Source: Silvimonas iriomotensis (GTDB lineage: Bacteria > Pseudomonadota > Gammaproteobacteria > Burkholderiales > Chitinibacteraceae). From it: DNA of 64,000 nt. The stretch spans positions 124,001 through 188,000 of the forward strand of contig NZ_BMLX01000007.1 in the NCBI RefSeq assembly GCF_014645535.1. Direction: 5' to 3'. Positions 18,664 to 27,312 of the stretch are shown piece after piece. Made by a program: the position numbers and the translations under genes. Every line of letters begins with the position of its first letter. Position 1 is the stretch's first letter. The notes beneath the pieces were generated by a model. That model was not told the origin of the DNA. It saw only the letters and a program-made list of their open reading frames with translations, and made no database searches.

Positions 18664-18844
18664 CATACCGGCGGTGGCCGGAGCACCCTACTTTCTTTGC
18701 TTCGCCAAAGAAAGTAGGCAAAGAAAGGCGACCCCAGCCCGGCGGCCCTCCGGGCTGCCCTCAGTCGGTCGGGAGCCTTGGGTCTCCCTCCGCTCCTTCG
18801 GCGCTTGGCTTTAACGGGGGAGGAAAGTCAAAAGCAACGACAAC
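18664..18844 (+). repeat. Dispersed ~180-bp repeat, copy A
   Basis: It is roughly 85-90 percent identical by eye to the reverse complement of 41367-41546. It contains a hairpin CTTTCTTTG..CAAAGAAAG, a GCCCGG..CCGGGC hairpin, and the block CTCCGCTCCTTCGGCGCTTG. No transposase is present. It lies between cysD and the convergent EamA gene, a typical non-autonomous intergenic repeat. Confidence 0.8.
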
Positions 18845-18930
18845 CCCGAAACCCCAAAATCCTGAAACCTGAAACCTGAATCTGAACCTGAATTTGAAAC
18901 CCTCAGGTCACGTGTGGCTTGATGCGCTGA

Positions 18931-19803
18931 CTACTTGCGCGCGTGTGCCCACACAATCAGCGCTACGCCGCCCAGAATCACGGCCATGCCGCCCATGAGT
19001 GGCAGGCTGATGGATTCGCCGGCAAACACGGCGCCGAGTAGTACGGCCACGACCGGGTTGACGTAGGCATAACTGGTCGCCAGGGCGGGGCGGGAGTGGT
19101 TGATGACGTAGACAAAGGCGCTGTAGGCGACGATGGAGCCGAAGGTGATCAGGTATAGCAGCGCGCCGATGCTGGCGGCGGGCACGTGGGTGGGCAGGTG
19201 TTCGCCCAGCGCCTGGCTCATGATGAACAGCACAACGCCACCGCCGAGCATCTGTACCCCGGCCGACATGCCACCCTTGGGCATATCCAGCCGGCGCTGC
19301 AAGATGGTGGCAAAAGACCAGGTGGCGGCGGCGATGACGACCAGGATCACCCCGCCCGGGCTGGCCGCGGCGGTGGCGTCCAGGTTAAGCAGCCCGACGC
19401 CGATGATCCCAAGGCCCACGCCCAGCCATTCCAGCAGTTTGGGGCGGGTGCCGAACAGCCAGCCAAACACAATGGCAAAGACCGGGCCACTGGCGACCAG
19501 CAAGGCAGCCAGGCCGGATGACACGCTTTGTTCGGCCAGGCAGACAAAGCCGTTGCCGATACTCATCATCATGGTCCCGATGATCACGCCGTTGCGCCAC
19601 TGGCGCGCGCTGGGCCAGGCGGTGCCGCGCAGGCGGAACCAGGCCAGCAACAGGCAGCCGGCGGTGGTCATGCGGATGGCGGCCAGGATCAGCGGCGGGA
19701 AACCGGTAAGGCCAATGCGGATGCCCAGATAAGTCGAGCCCCAGACGACGTAGACAATCAGCAGGCAGAACAGCAGGGCGGGGGCGCGGGTTTGTTGCGA
19801 CAT
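18931..19803 (-). CDS. EamA/DMT-superfamily transporter
   Basis: A 290-residue inner-membrane protein with ten hydrophobic helices in two EamA repeats. It begins with LLFCLLIVYVVWGSTYLGIRI, the usual first helix of YedA-like drug/metabolite exporters, and ends with an LIVWAHARK tail. The start at 19803 is used because the helix must lie near the N-terminus; upstream frame extension is not membrane-like. Substrate unknown. It is divergent from hslU across 166 bp. Confidence 0.85.
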   Translation of the reverse strand: MSQQTRAPALLFCLLIVYVVWGSTYLGIRIGLTGFPPLILAAIRMTTAGCLLLAWFRLRGTAWPSARQWRNGVIIGTMMMSIGNGFVCLAEQSVSSGLAALLVASGPVFAIVFGWLFGTRPKLLEWLGVGLGIIGVGLLNLDATAAASPGGVILVVIAAATWSFATILQRRLDMPKGGMSAGVQMLGGGVVLFIMSQALGEHLPTHVPAASIGALLYLITFGSIVAYSAFVYVINHSRPALATSYAYVNPVVAVLLGAVFAGESISLPLMGGMAVILGGVALIVWAHARK

Positions 19804-19969
19804 GACACGGTGTACCAGAAAAACCATGCGGCAAGGCTGCCGCATCAGGATCGACATATTGCCGCTTATTGCCACAACGCGCAGGGTACAGCCGGCCTTG
19901 AAAAACGCCGCTACAGCCTGAACCTTGATTCCAGACCTGTTGCACGTATCAAGGACCCGGATACCCACT

Positions 19970-21298
19970 ATGACGACCATGACCCCGCACGAAATCGTGC
20001 ATGAGCTGGATAAACACATCGTCGGCCAGAAAGATGCCAAAAAGGCGGTGGCCATCGCGCTGCGCAACCGCTGGCGCCGCCAGCAAGTGGCCGAGCCGCT
20101 GCGCCATGAAATCACGCCCAAGAACATTCTCATGATCGGCCCGACCGGTGTGGGCAAGACTGAAATCGCCCGCCGTCTGGCCAAACTGGCCGATGCGCCC
20201 TTCATCAAGGTCGAAGCGACCAAGTTCACTGAAGTCGGTTACGTCGGCAAGGATGTCGACAGCATCATCCGTGATCTGACTGAAATCGCCGTCAAGGGCG
20301 CGCGTGACCGTGCCATGGCGCGCAACCGCGTGCGGGCCGAAGATGCCGCCGAAGACCGCGTGCTGGATGTGCTGGTGCCGCGCCCGCCCAAGGGCCCGTT
20401 TGCGCACAATCCGGAGCTGGACGATGCCGGCAAGGAAACGCGCCAGAAATTTCGCAAGATGCTGCGTGAAGGCCAGTTGAACGACAAGGAAATCGAGATC
20501 GAGATCGCGGCTGCCGCGCCGACCATGGATGTCATGGGCCCGCCGGGGATGGAAGATTTCACCAGCCAGCTGCAGGACATGTTCAAAGGTGCCATGGCCG
20601 GCAAGACCAGCACCAAAAAGCTCAAGATCAGCGAGGCCATGAAGCTGCTGGTGGAGGAAGAATCCGCCAAGCTTGTGAACGAGGAAGAAGCCCGCGCCGA
20701 GGCGCTCAAGGCGGTAGAGCAGAACGGCATTGTGTTCATCGACGAGATCGACAAGGTGACCAGCCGCGCGGAAGGCTCGGCCGGTGAAGTCAGCCGCCAG
20801 GGCGTGCAGCGCGATTTGCTGCCGCTGGTCGAAGGCACCACGGTGAGCACCAAGTACGGCATGATCAAGACTGATCACATCTTGTTCATTGCCTCTGGCG
20901 CGTTCCATCTGGCCAAACCGTCTGACCTGATCCCGGAACTGCAAGGGCGTTTCCCGATCCGGGTTGAGCTGTCCAGCCTGTCGGTTGATGATTTCAAACG
21001 CATCCTGACCGAAACCGACGCCTGCCTGATGAAGCAGTACGAAGCGCTGCTGGCCACGGAAGGGGTGCAACTGGCGTTCAACGATGCCGCTTTGCACCGC
21101 ATTGCCGAGATTGCCTGGAGCGTGAACGAGCGCACCGAGAATATCGGCGCGCGGCGTTTGTCGACGGTGATGGAAAAGCTGCTGGAAGACCTGTCATTTG
21201 ACGCGAAGTCCGGCGCAGTCCAGATCGACGCCGAAGCGGTGAACGCCAAACTGGGCAAGCTGGTGGGCGACGAGAACCTGTCGCGCTATATGCTGTGA
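19970..21298 (+). CDS. hslU: ATP-dependent protease ATPase subunit HslU
   Basis: A 442-residue AAA+ unfoldase that normally caps the HslV peptidase. Walker A GPTGVGKT is at residues 57-64, the pore loop GYVG at 90-93, and Walker B with IDEID at about 256-260. The intermediate domain and the C-terminal ENLSRYML, which docks into HslV, are all present. ATG 19970 (or 19979) gives the expected N-terminus [11 protein letters not shown]. Unusually, hslV is not upstream: the 166 bp before it are non-coding and the previous gene is an EamA transporter on the other strand. Confidence 0.96.
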   Translation: MTTMTPHEIVHELDKHIVGQKDAKKAVAIALRNRWRRQQVAEPLRHEITPKNILMIGPTGVGKTEIARRLAKLADAPFIKVEATKFTEVGYVGKDVDSIIRDLTEIAVKGARDRAMARNRVRAEDAAEDRVLDVLVPRPPKGPFAHNPELDDAGKETRQKFRKMLREGQLNDKEIEIEIAAAAPTMDVMGPPGMEDFTSQLQDMFKGAMAGKTSTKKLKISEAMKLLVEEESAKLVNEEEARAEALKAVEQNGIVFIDEIDKVTSRAEGSAGEVSRQGVQRDLLPLVEGTTVSTKYGMIKTDHILFIASGAFHLAKPSDLIPELQGRFPIRVELSSLSVDDFKRILTETDACLMKQYEALLATEGVQLAFNDAALHRIAEIAWSVNERTENIGARRLSTVMEKLLEDLSFDAKSGAVQIDAEAVNAKLGKLVGDENLSRYML

Positions 21299-21362
21299 GG
21301 TGTGAGGTGTCCGGAGCTTGAGCCCCGGCGTCCACAGTCCACCCTGCAAGATGACTCGCAAT

Positions 21363-21391
21363 AAAAAAGGCGCCTTCACGGCGCCTTTTTT
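21363..21391. terminator. Bidirectional terminator between hslU and the LysE-type gene
   Basis: AAAAAAGGCGCC-TTCAC-GGCGCCTTTTTT: a GC stem flanked by A and T tracts, serving both convergent genes. Confidence 0.9.
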
Positions 21392-21393
21392 AT

Positions 21394-22023
21394 TTAGCGG
21401 GACACAATCAGTTTGAGCCCCAGTGCAACAAAGATCGTCCCGGCGATGCGGTCCAGCCACAAGCCGGCGCGCGGGCGGCGGTTCAGCCACTGCCCCACGG
21501 CGCCAGAAAAATACCCCAGCAAGCCAAACAGCACGGCCGCCTGCGCGGTAAACACCAGACCCAGTTGCAGGGTTTGCAGCGCCACGCCGCCATGGCTGGC
21601 GATCACAAACTGCGGCAGGAACGCCAGGAAAAACAGCACCACTTTGGGGTTGATGGCATTGGCGAACAAACCTTTGCCAAACAGGCGCCAGGCCGAATCC
21701 TTGAGCGCGTTCTCCTGCGCCACCTGCGCCCCGCCCCGGCTTCTTAACGCTTGAACACCCAGCCAGACCAGATACAGGCCGCCCGCCACTTTAAGCGCGG
21801 TAAAGGCGATCGGGCTGGCGGCAATCAGCGCGCTGATCCCCAGCGTCGCCAGCATGGTATGGCTGATACAACCCAGCGCGCAGCCAAGGCCAAAGGCCAT
21901 GCCGTTCTTGCGGCCGCGAGAGATGCCAATCCCCAGCACCATCAGGTTATCCGGGCCAGGCGAGACGGTGATGAGCATGGCGGCGGCCAGAAAGCCGAGA
22001 AATTGTTGCGGTTCAAGCCACAT
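21394..22023 (-). CDS. LysE/RhtB family exporter
   Basis: A 209-residue membrane protein with about six helices. The family signature is near the N-terminus (ITVSPGPDNLMVLGIGISRGRKNG, about residues 18-41), and a further conserved NPKVVLFFLAFLPQF lies at about 124-138. Members export amino acids such as lysine, homoserine or threonine; the substrate here is open. Confidence 0.9.
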   Translation of the reverse strand: MWLEPQQFLGFLAAAMLITVSPGPDNLMVLGIGISRGRKNGMAFGLGCALGCISHTMLATLGISALIAASPIAFTALKVAGGLYLVWLGVQALRSRGGAQVAQENALKDSAWRLFGKGLFANAINPKVVLFFLAFLPQFVIASHGGVALQTLQLGLVFTAQAAVLFGLLGYFSGAVGQWLNRRPRAGLWLDRIAGTIFVALGLKLIVSR

Positions 22024-22195
22024 GGCGGGCCTCTGTGTCAGGTGGAAAATCTGCGCTGTATTTTACGTGGCCGTTTTGCCAGTGCCAAACCTTGCGCCAA
22101 CGCGCCCTCTTGTCAGGCAGGATATGCATCTGCGCTGCCCGTAGCCCTCACTTACAGGCATAATTCGCATTTTTGCCAGCGCAGGGATGCCTTTC

Positions 22196-23077
22196 ATGAC
22201 CGGACTGACGAGCACCAACCTCAAGAGCCTGAAGAAGATTTACTCGGGCAAAGTGCGTGATCTGTATGAGATTGATGATCAACGCATGTTGATGATCGCC
22301 ACCGACCGTCTCTCTGCGTTTGACGTCATCCTCAATGAACCGATCCCGGAGAAAGGCAAGATCCTGACTGCGATCTCCAATTTCTGGTTCGACAAATTCA
22401 CCGGCCTCGTCCCCAGCCACTTTACCGGCGACAAGCCCGAAGACGTGGTCAGCGCGGAAGACCTGCCGCAAGTACAAGGCCGCGCCGTGGTGTGCAAGCG
22501 CCTCAAGCCGGTGCCGGTTGAGGCCGTGGTGCGCGGTTATATCGTCGGCGGCGGCTGGAAAGACTACAAAGCCACCGGCAAGGTCAGCGGCATTCAGTTG
22601 CCGGCCGGCCTGATCGAAGCCGACAAGCTGCCTGAACCCATCTTCACGCCGTCGACCAAAGCGGCTGTGGGTGACCATGACGAGCCGATCTCGTTTGAAG
22701 AAGTAGAACAACTGATCGGCGCCGATCTGGCCGCGCAAGTACGCGATACCGCCATCAAGCTGTACAAGACGGCGTCTGAATTTGCCGCGACGCGCGGCAT
22801 CATCATTGCCGATACCAAGTTCGAGTTCGGTCTGGATGAAAACGGCACGCTGACACTGATGGACGAAGCGCTGACGCCGGATTCCAGCCGTTTCTGGCCG
22901 GCCGACCAGTACGCGCCGGGCAGCAACCCGCCCAGCTATGACAAGCAATTTGTGCGTGACTGGCTGGAATCGGTCGGCTGGAACAAGACCCCGCCGGCTC
23001 CGACGCTGCCGCAAGACGTGGCAGACCGTACCGCCGCCAAATACCGCGAAGCGCTGGACAAGCTCACCGGCCAGTAA
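22196..23077 (+). CDS. purC: Phosphoribosylaminoimidazole-succinocarboxamide synthase
   Basis: A 293-residue SAICAR synthase, joining CAIR and aspartate with ATP in purine synthesis. The N-terminal [40 protein letters not shown] and the C-terminal [17 protein letters not shown] are all characteristic. ATG 22196 is preferred because an AGGGA site lies 8-9 nt upstream; ATG 22187 adds three residues but has almost no room for a ribosome-binding site. It stands alone with its own terminator. Confidence 0.95.
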   Translation: MTGLTSTNLKSLKKIYSGKVRDLYEIDDQRMLMIATDRLSAFDVILNEPIPEKGKILTAISNFWFDKFTGLVPSHFTGDKPEDVVSAEDLPQVQGRAVVCKRLKPVPVEAVVRGYIVGGGWKDYKATGKVSGIQLPAGLIEADKLPEPIFTPSTKAAVGDHDEPISFEEVEQLIGADLAAQVRDTAIKLYKTASEFAATRGIIIADTKFEFGLDENGTLTLMDEALTPDSSRFWPADQYAPGSNPPSYDKQFVRDWLESVGWNKTPPAPTLPQDVADRTAAKYREALDKLTGQ

Positions 23078-23098
23078 GCTGCTGAGCACTCCGACAAA

Positions 23099-23128
23099 AC
23101 AAAGGGCCCACACGGGCCCTTTGTTTTT
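23099..23128 (+). terminator. Terminator of purC
   Basis: ACAAAGGGCCC-ACAC-GGGCCCTTTGT followed by T-rich sequence. Confidence 0.9.
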
Positions 23129-23338
23129 GCGCAATCTGCCGTGATGTATAAGCTGAGGTAGATCAGATTCAGTAATTGCTTATATTTAAGCCGGATAAAT
23201 CACTGTAAAAAGATGCGCGATTTAAGGTAACTTTTACCAGAACGTGATGCCGCGTCATGCGCTACGCATAAATACCAACCGCGCACACTACAGAACGAGT
23301 AAGTTAGCGCCAACAAGATAAGAGAAGGTACATCGCCC

Positions 23339-23956
23339 ATGTATCGCGGAGAACGGTTCAACGGCTACAGCCATCTGGCTGGTGCCATTTTGTCGACGGT
23401 GGGCCTGGTGCTGCTGATTGTGTACTCCAGCATGCACAGCGACGCCTGGAAAGTAGTCAGCACCGCCGTTTACGGCGTTACGCTGGTGCTGCTGTATACC
23501 ATCTCGACGCTTTATCACAGCCTGCGCGGCAAGGCCAAAGCGGTATTCCAGAAGCTGGATTACTGCGCCATTTACCTGTTGATTGCCGGCAGCTACACCC
23601 CGTTTGCCCTCGTCACCCTGCGCGGCCCGTGGGGCTGGACACTGTTCGGCGTGAACTGGGCGCTGGCGGTCATCGGTATTGTCCAGGAAATGCTGATCGG
23701 CAAACGCACGCGCCTTTTTTCCATGCTGATTTACGTGGCCATGGGCTGGATGGTGGTGTTCGCGCTCAAACCACTGATGGCCGCACTGCCGACAGTGGGT
23801 TTTTACTGGCTGGCTGCAGGCGGGATCATCTACACCGTGGGGATCATCTTCTTTTTGTTTGATGAGAAGGTGAAACACTTCCACGGGATCTGGCACTTGT
23901 TTGTACTGGCCGGGAGCTTGTGCCAGTTCGTGAGTATTTTCGGGTATGTGGGGTGA
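23339..23956 (+). CDS. Hemolysin III/TrhA family membrane protein (PAQR)
   Basis: A 205-residue protein with seven hydrophobic segments. PAQR/hemolysin III metal-site motifs are all visible: GERFNGYSHLAG near the start, STLYHS with LDYCAIYLLIAGSYTP in the middle, and HGIWHLFVLAGS near the end, supplying the conserved Ser/His/Asp/His cluster. The upstream 260 bp contain no gene and probably hold its promoter. Members have been tied to membrane-fluidity homeostasis; cytolysis is not implied. Confidence 0.92.
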   Translation: MYRGERFNGYSHLAGAILSTVGLVLLIVYSSMHSDAWKVVSTAVYGVTLVLLYTISTLYHSLRGKAKAVFQKLDYCAIYLLIAGSYTPFALVTLRGPWGWTLFGVNWALAVIGIVQEMLIGKRTRLFSMLIYVAMGWMVVFALKPLMAALPTVGFYWLAAGGIIYTVGIIFFLFDEKVKHFHGIWHLFVLAGSLCQFVSIFGYVG

Positions 23957-23981
23957 GGTTCATTCCGACTGCCGCAGATAT

Positions 23982-24012
23982 AAAAAAGCCACCTGCTTCA
24001 GGTGGCTTTTTT
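23982..24012 (+). terminator. Terminator of the hemolysin III gene
   Basis: AAAAAAGCCACCTG-CTT-CAGGTGGCTTTTTT; a perfect 8-bp GC-rich stem with A/T flanks, so it may act in both directions. Confidence 0.92.
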
Positions 24013-24059
24013 GTTGGATGCTTGTTCAACGACAGTGGTGCATGTGGCATTGCCGCTGG

Positions 24060-24079
24060 ATTCCCGCCTTCGCGGGAAT
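24060..24079 (+). repeat. dRS3-type 20-bp repeat (exact form)
   Basis: ATTCCC-GCCTTCGC-GGGAAT fits the neisserial dRS3 definition ATTCCC-N8-GGGAAT without mismatch, and is followed by GACG. It lies between the hemolysin III terminator and maf. Confidence 0.75.
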
Positions 24080-24130
24080 GACGATGTTACGAGAGCGGAC
24101 AAACCCTTCATGCGAACACACAGCCTGGCA

Positions 24131-24748
24131 TCACGCCAGAAACCCCATCCCGTACTTGCCCAGCAACACCGCCGTCTCATGCAACGGCAAGCCCATCACC
24201 CCGGTAAAACTCCCCTCCAGCCGCGACACAAACAGCCCGCCGCGTCCCTGAATACCGTATGAGCCAGCCTTGTCCATGGGCTCGCCGCTGGCCACGTAGT
24301 CGGCAATCTGCGCGTCGGTCAGCTGCGCAAAGTGCACCACGCTGGTAGAAAGCACCACCTCAACGCCGCCGGCATGACGCAAACCCAGGCTGGTCAGCAC
24401 TTCATGGCTGGAGCCAGACAACAGCCGCAGCATCTGCGTGGCGTCCACCGCGTTCTCCGGCTTGCCCAGAATGGCATCGCCCAGCACCACCGTGGTATCT
24501 GCCGCCAGCACCGGCCGCACCGGCAGGCTTTGCGCAATCATGGCCTGCCAGCCGCTTTCAGCCTTGGCATGCGCCAGGCGCAATACGTAATCACGCGCCT
24601 TTTCACCCGGCAACGGGGTTTCATCAACCGGCGCGGCAATGCGCTCGAAGGTCACGCCGGTTTGCGCCAGCAACTCTTTGCGGCGCGGGCTGCCAGAGGC
24701 CAGGTAAAGGTCGATTTGATCTTTTTGCGTTGTCATTTCAAAACTCAT
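24131..24748 (-). CDS. Maf-family nucleoside triphosphate pyrophosphatase (YhdE type)
   Basis: A 205-residue Maf protein that hydrolyses non-canonical or excess NTPs such as dTTP/UTP to monophosphates. The substrate motif [11 protein letters not shown] starts at about residue 17; ADTTVVLGD and the final [13 protein letters not shown] are conserved. The start at 24748 overlaps the rlmH stop by 4 bp (ATGA); the internal ATG at 24736 gives a more typical N-terminus and is an alternative. Confidence 0.9.
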   Translation of the reverse strand: MSFEMTTQKDQIDLYLASGSPRRKELLAQTGVTFERIAAPVDETPLPGEKARDYVLRLAHAKAESGWQAMIAQSLPVRPVLAADTTVVLGDAILGKPENAVDATQMLRLLSGSSHEVLTSLGLRHAGGVEVVLSTSVVHFAQLTDAQIADYVASGEPMDKAGSYGIQGRGGLFVSRLEGSFTGVMGLPLHETAVLLGKYGMGFLA

Positions 24749-25215
24749 TCGCGGTGATAGGGGTGATTGTGCAGGATGGAATACGCACGATAGAGCTGCT
24801 CGGCCAGCAGCACGCGCACCATGCCGTGCGGCAGGGTCATGGCGGACAGTTGCAGTAACTGGTCGGCGCGCTGTTTCACGGAGGGGTCCAGCCCGTCCGT
24901 GCCGCCGATGATGAACACGGCATCACGGCCATCGGTGTGCCAGTTCTTCATGTTCTCGGCCAGCTTCATGGTGGTCCAGTTGGCGCCGCGCTCGTCCAGC
25001 GCAAACACGCGTGCGCCTTGCGGGATGGCGGCCAGAATGCGCTCGGCTTCTTCTGCCATGACTTGCTGTGGCGTGCGCCCGCCAGAACGCTTGTCGGGCT
25101 TGAGTTCAACCAGACTGATGGCAAATTCGCGCGGCATGCGTTTGACGTATTCGCCAAAGCCGTCTTCGATCCAGCCGGGCATTTTGTGCCCGACGGCAAT
25201 GATGATGAGTTTCAT
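24745..25215 (-). CDS. rlmH: 23S rRNA (pseudouridine1915-N3)-methyltransferase RlmH
   Basis: A 156-residue SPOUT methyltransferase that modifies helix 69 of 23S rRNA. It opens [13 protein letters not shown] and contains the SAM-binding knot blocks [18 protein letters not shown] and [21 protein letters not shown], ending HPYHRE as in E. coli. It is coupled to maf. In many betaproteobacteria nadD-rsfS-rlmH-maf are contiguous; here nadD-rsfS are about 18 kb away. Confidence 0.97.
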   Translation of the reverse strand: MKLIIIAVGHKMPGWIEDGFGEYVKRMPREFAISLVELKPDKRSGGRTPQQVMAEEAERILAAIPQGARVFALDERGANWTTMKLAENMKNWHTDGRDAVFIIGGTDGLDPSVKQRADQLLQLSAMTLPHGMVRVLLAEQLYRAYSILHNHPYHRE

Positions 25216-25272
25216 GGTGTTTCAAGGTATAAACGTTGGGTCGAACTTTACCCGCATGCATAGAAACCCGAA

Positions 25273-26010
25273 ATGCCCGCTGTCGCCTCTACCCTCTCCT
25301 GCCCTGATTTCAATGCGCTGTCCGTGCTGTACACGCATGATGATTTCCTGCTGGTCTACAAACCGCCTGGGCTGGGTTTTCATCGGGAGGGCGATGAAGC
25401 CGGCGTGCTGGATCTTTTGCGGGAGCAGCATGAGGGCGCGCTGTTTCCGCTGCATCGGCTTGACCGCATTACCTCCGGCTTGTTGCTGGTCGCGCGCAGC
25501 AGCGAGGCCGCGCGGGACTTTGGCGAGATGTTTGCCAGCCGGACGCTGGAGAAATTCTATCTGGCCCTGTCTGCACGCAAACCGGCCAGGAAACAGGGGA
25601 CGATTGCCGGCGGCATGCAAAGCGGCCGCGGCGGCAACTGGTTGCTCACGCGGGAAACCGATAACCTCGCCGTCACCCAGTTTTTCAGTTACGGCCTGGG
25701 AAACGGCCTGCGCGGTTTTCTGCTGCGCCCGCGTACCGGGCGCACGCATCAGTTGCGCGTCGCGCTTAAAAGCGTGGGCGCGCCCATCCTGGGTGATACG
25801 CGGTATGGCGCAGAGGCTGCCGATCGCGGCTATCTGCATGCCTGCGCCCTGCGTTTTTCGTGGGACGCGCAAACTTGGTCTTTCCTGCTGCTGCCGGGCA
25901 GTGGCGCGCACTGGCCGTCGCCATGGCCGGAGCAAGCCGCAGCAGACTTGCAGGCGCCATGGGATTTACCCTGGCCTGCGGTACGCGACACACCGCACAA
26001 GTCAGCATAA
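25273..26010 (+). CDS. RluA-family pseudouridine synthase
   Basis: A 245-residue protein. The N-terminal strand LYTHDDFLLVYKPPGLGFHRE is followed by catalytic motif HRLDRITSG with nucleophile D64. The C-terminal RTHQLRVALKSVGAPILGDTRYG is conserved. There is no S4 domain, and it is short for an rRNA-type RluC/D enzyme, so a tRNA or small-target synthase is likely. The target base cannot be assigned from sequence. Confidence 0.9.
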   Translation: MPAVASTLSCPDFNALSVLYTHDDFLLVYKPPGLGFHREGDEAGVLDLLREQHEGALFPLHRLDRITSGLLLVARSSEAARDFGEMFASRTLEKFYLALSARKPARKQGTIAGGMQSGRGGNWLLTRETDNLAVTQFFSYGLGNGLRGFLLRPRTGRTHQLRVALKSVGAPILGDTRYGAEAADRGYLHACALRFSWDAQTWSFLLLPGSGAHWPSPWPEQAAADLQAPWDLPWPAVRDTPHKSA

Positions 26011-26078
26011 AGTCAGATTTTCCGCTGACCGGTTTCAGTTAACGGGTCAGCGGTGTCAGCAGGCATAAGGTTAAACGC

Positions 26079-26212
26079 TAATATGATGGCCGTTGAGACA
26101 TGTTTCCTGGCTCATCACCGCAGGGTCTTGCACGCCCCCGCAAGTTCCCCTGCAGTAGCAACCGCTGTACGCGCCCATCTTCCGGCCTCCTTGTGGGGGG
26201 CCGGTTTTTTTT
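26079..26212 (+). ncRNA. Candidate small RNA with C-rich loop and strong terminator
   Basis: An intergenic plus-strand segment beginning with a TAATAT -10-like box (26079-26084). It contains a two-part hairpin GCAGGG-CTTGC/GCAAG-CCCTGC (26120-26153) that presents a C-rich ACGCCCCC loop, and ends in CCGGCC/GGCCGG plus eight T (26182-26212). The terminator lies about 170 bp past the pseudouridine synthase stop, so it may instead end that mRNA, or the RNA may be 3'-UTR-derived. No good -35 is visible. Confidence 0.35.
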
Positions 26213-26221
26213 GGCCGCGAC

Positions 26222-27226
26222 TCAGTAAAACTGCATGCCCGCATAGGGCCGGACGCGACAGGACGCCAGCCTGCTGGCCAGATCGCCCACATGCAGTTCC
26301 AGCCGGTGGCCATCCGGGTCCAGGAAGTAGAACGAGTCGCCTTCGCTGCGATTGTCTTTCCAGCTTGGCGCACCGGATGCTGCCAGCCGCGCGCACAGCG
26401 GGGCGAAGTCTGCCGGCGTCACGCTGAACGCAAGATGGGTGTAGTCCGTCGTGGTCCGGTGGGCGGCCCGGTCGGCATCCAGCGACAGGCATAGCCACTG
26501 GCCACCCACGGTCAGATACGCACCGCCGTCCCATTGTGCGTGCAGGCGTGCGCCAAGGCCCTCCACATAAAACCGCAGCGCCCGCGCGACATCTGTCACC
26601 GCCAGGGTGAGATGATTGATCCCGCTGACTTGCGGGGCGGCAGCGGGCTGCATCGCCGCTGCCAGCGCGGTTTCACCCCGGGCATGCAGCGCTTGTACCA
26701 CGCCGTCCTGATCCGCCTGTGGCCGGTTTTGCGAGAGCTTGAACTTGCCTTCCCACTGCGTGACATCCAGTTCAAAGGCGACGATGTATTCCGACAGTTT
26801 GCTCACGTACTCCGCCGGCATCACCTGGGCGGCAATGCCGGCGGGCTCGTAAAACCCCGTCAGCGCGGTCAGGGTAGCGGCAGGATCATCGACCAGGCGG
26901 ATGGTGCCGGTGGCATGCACGGCCTGATAGTTCCAGGTCGGCACGGCCGGGCCCTTTGCGTACCACGACGGCGATATGTAGCCATGAGGACCGTGGAAGA
27001 TCGCCAGCACCGGCGCGCCTTCTGCCCAGTGCTGCCAGTGCGGGTTGGCCCGCGCCACGTGGCCGCACAGGTGATCGCCCGCTGCATCACACCGCAACAG
27101 CAACGGCACGTGGCTGGCAAACGGCACGCCATCGATCACGCTGATCAGCGTGGCAAAGCTGTGGTCGCGCACAAAGTCGTGCAGGGTTTGCGGGTCAGTG
27201 ACACCAAAGTGATTGGGCGTGTACAT
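26222..27226 (-). CDS. Fusion: PaiB-like FMN-binding domain plus FosA-type glutathione transferase
   Basis: A 334-residue two-domain protein in one uninterrupted frame. Residues 1-198 are PaiB-like (MYTPNHF start; GYISPSWY and [12 protein letters not shown] for FMN), a split-barrel otherwise known as an FMN-binding negative regulator. Residues 199-334 match FosA, the Mn/K-dependent enzyme that adds glutathione to fosfomycin: metal ligands H205, H264 and E310, and the catalytic/K-site set K290, R293, S294, S298, Y300 and R319 in [19 protein letters not shown] and the following stretch. Spacing agrees with FosA numbering plus about 198-200. The start at 27226 is chosen because PaiB proteins begin here. 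Activity is inferred. Confidence 0.88.
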   Translation of the reverse strand: MYTPNHFGVTDPQTLHDFVRDHSFATLISVIDGVPFASHVPLLLRCDAAGDHLCGHVARANPHWQHWAEGAPVLAIFHGPHGYISPSWYAKGPAVPTWNYQAVHATGTIRLVDDPAATLTALTGFYEPAGIAAQVMPAEYVSKLSEYIVAFELDVTQWEGKFKLSQNRPQADQDGVVQALHARGETALAAAMQPAAAPQVSGINHLTLAVTDVARALRFYVEGLGARLHAQWDGGAYLTVGGQWLCLSLDADRAAHRTTTDYTHLAFSVTPADFAPLCARLAASGAPSWKDNRSEGDSFYFLDPDGHRLELHVGDLASRLASCRVRPYAGMQFY

Positions 27227-27312
27227 GGGCGCTCGGCGTGAGGGCAAAATACCAATGTTGGCATGGCCGGTGGGCAGACCGACAGCGACAGTCTGCGGTC
27301 ATGACAAGCGGG

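Larger units (their letters stand above)
18278..18930. other. Non-coding region with promoter side of cysD, a dRS3-like repeat and a dispersed repeat
   Basis: No convincing gene is present. From left to right it holds the presumed cysD control region with the palindrome, a G-rich stretch (about 18425-18520), a dRS3-like 20-mer (18559-18578), then the dispersed repeat copy (18664-18844) and a run of CTGAAACCTGAA-type short repeats before the EamA gene. Open frames here are repeat-derived. Confidence 0.7.

Noticed and set aside
18463-18814. Small plus-strand frames between cysD and the EamA gene
   Set aside because: They run through the dispersed repeat and G-rich DNA; similar frames in the inverted copy show they are repeat-derived.
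23130-23338. A riboswitch (yybP-ykoY type) ahead of the hemolysin III gene
   Set aside because: No matching core motif could be read; the region looks like ordinary promoter DNA.
26222-27247. Treating PaiB and FosA as two genes joined by a frameshift error
   Set aside because: The frame is continuous with a normal linker (about residues 170-198), and both domains are complete; nothing suggests an indel.
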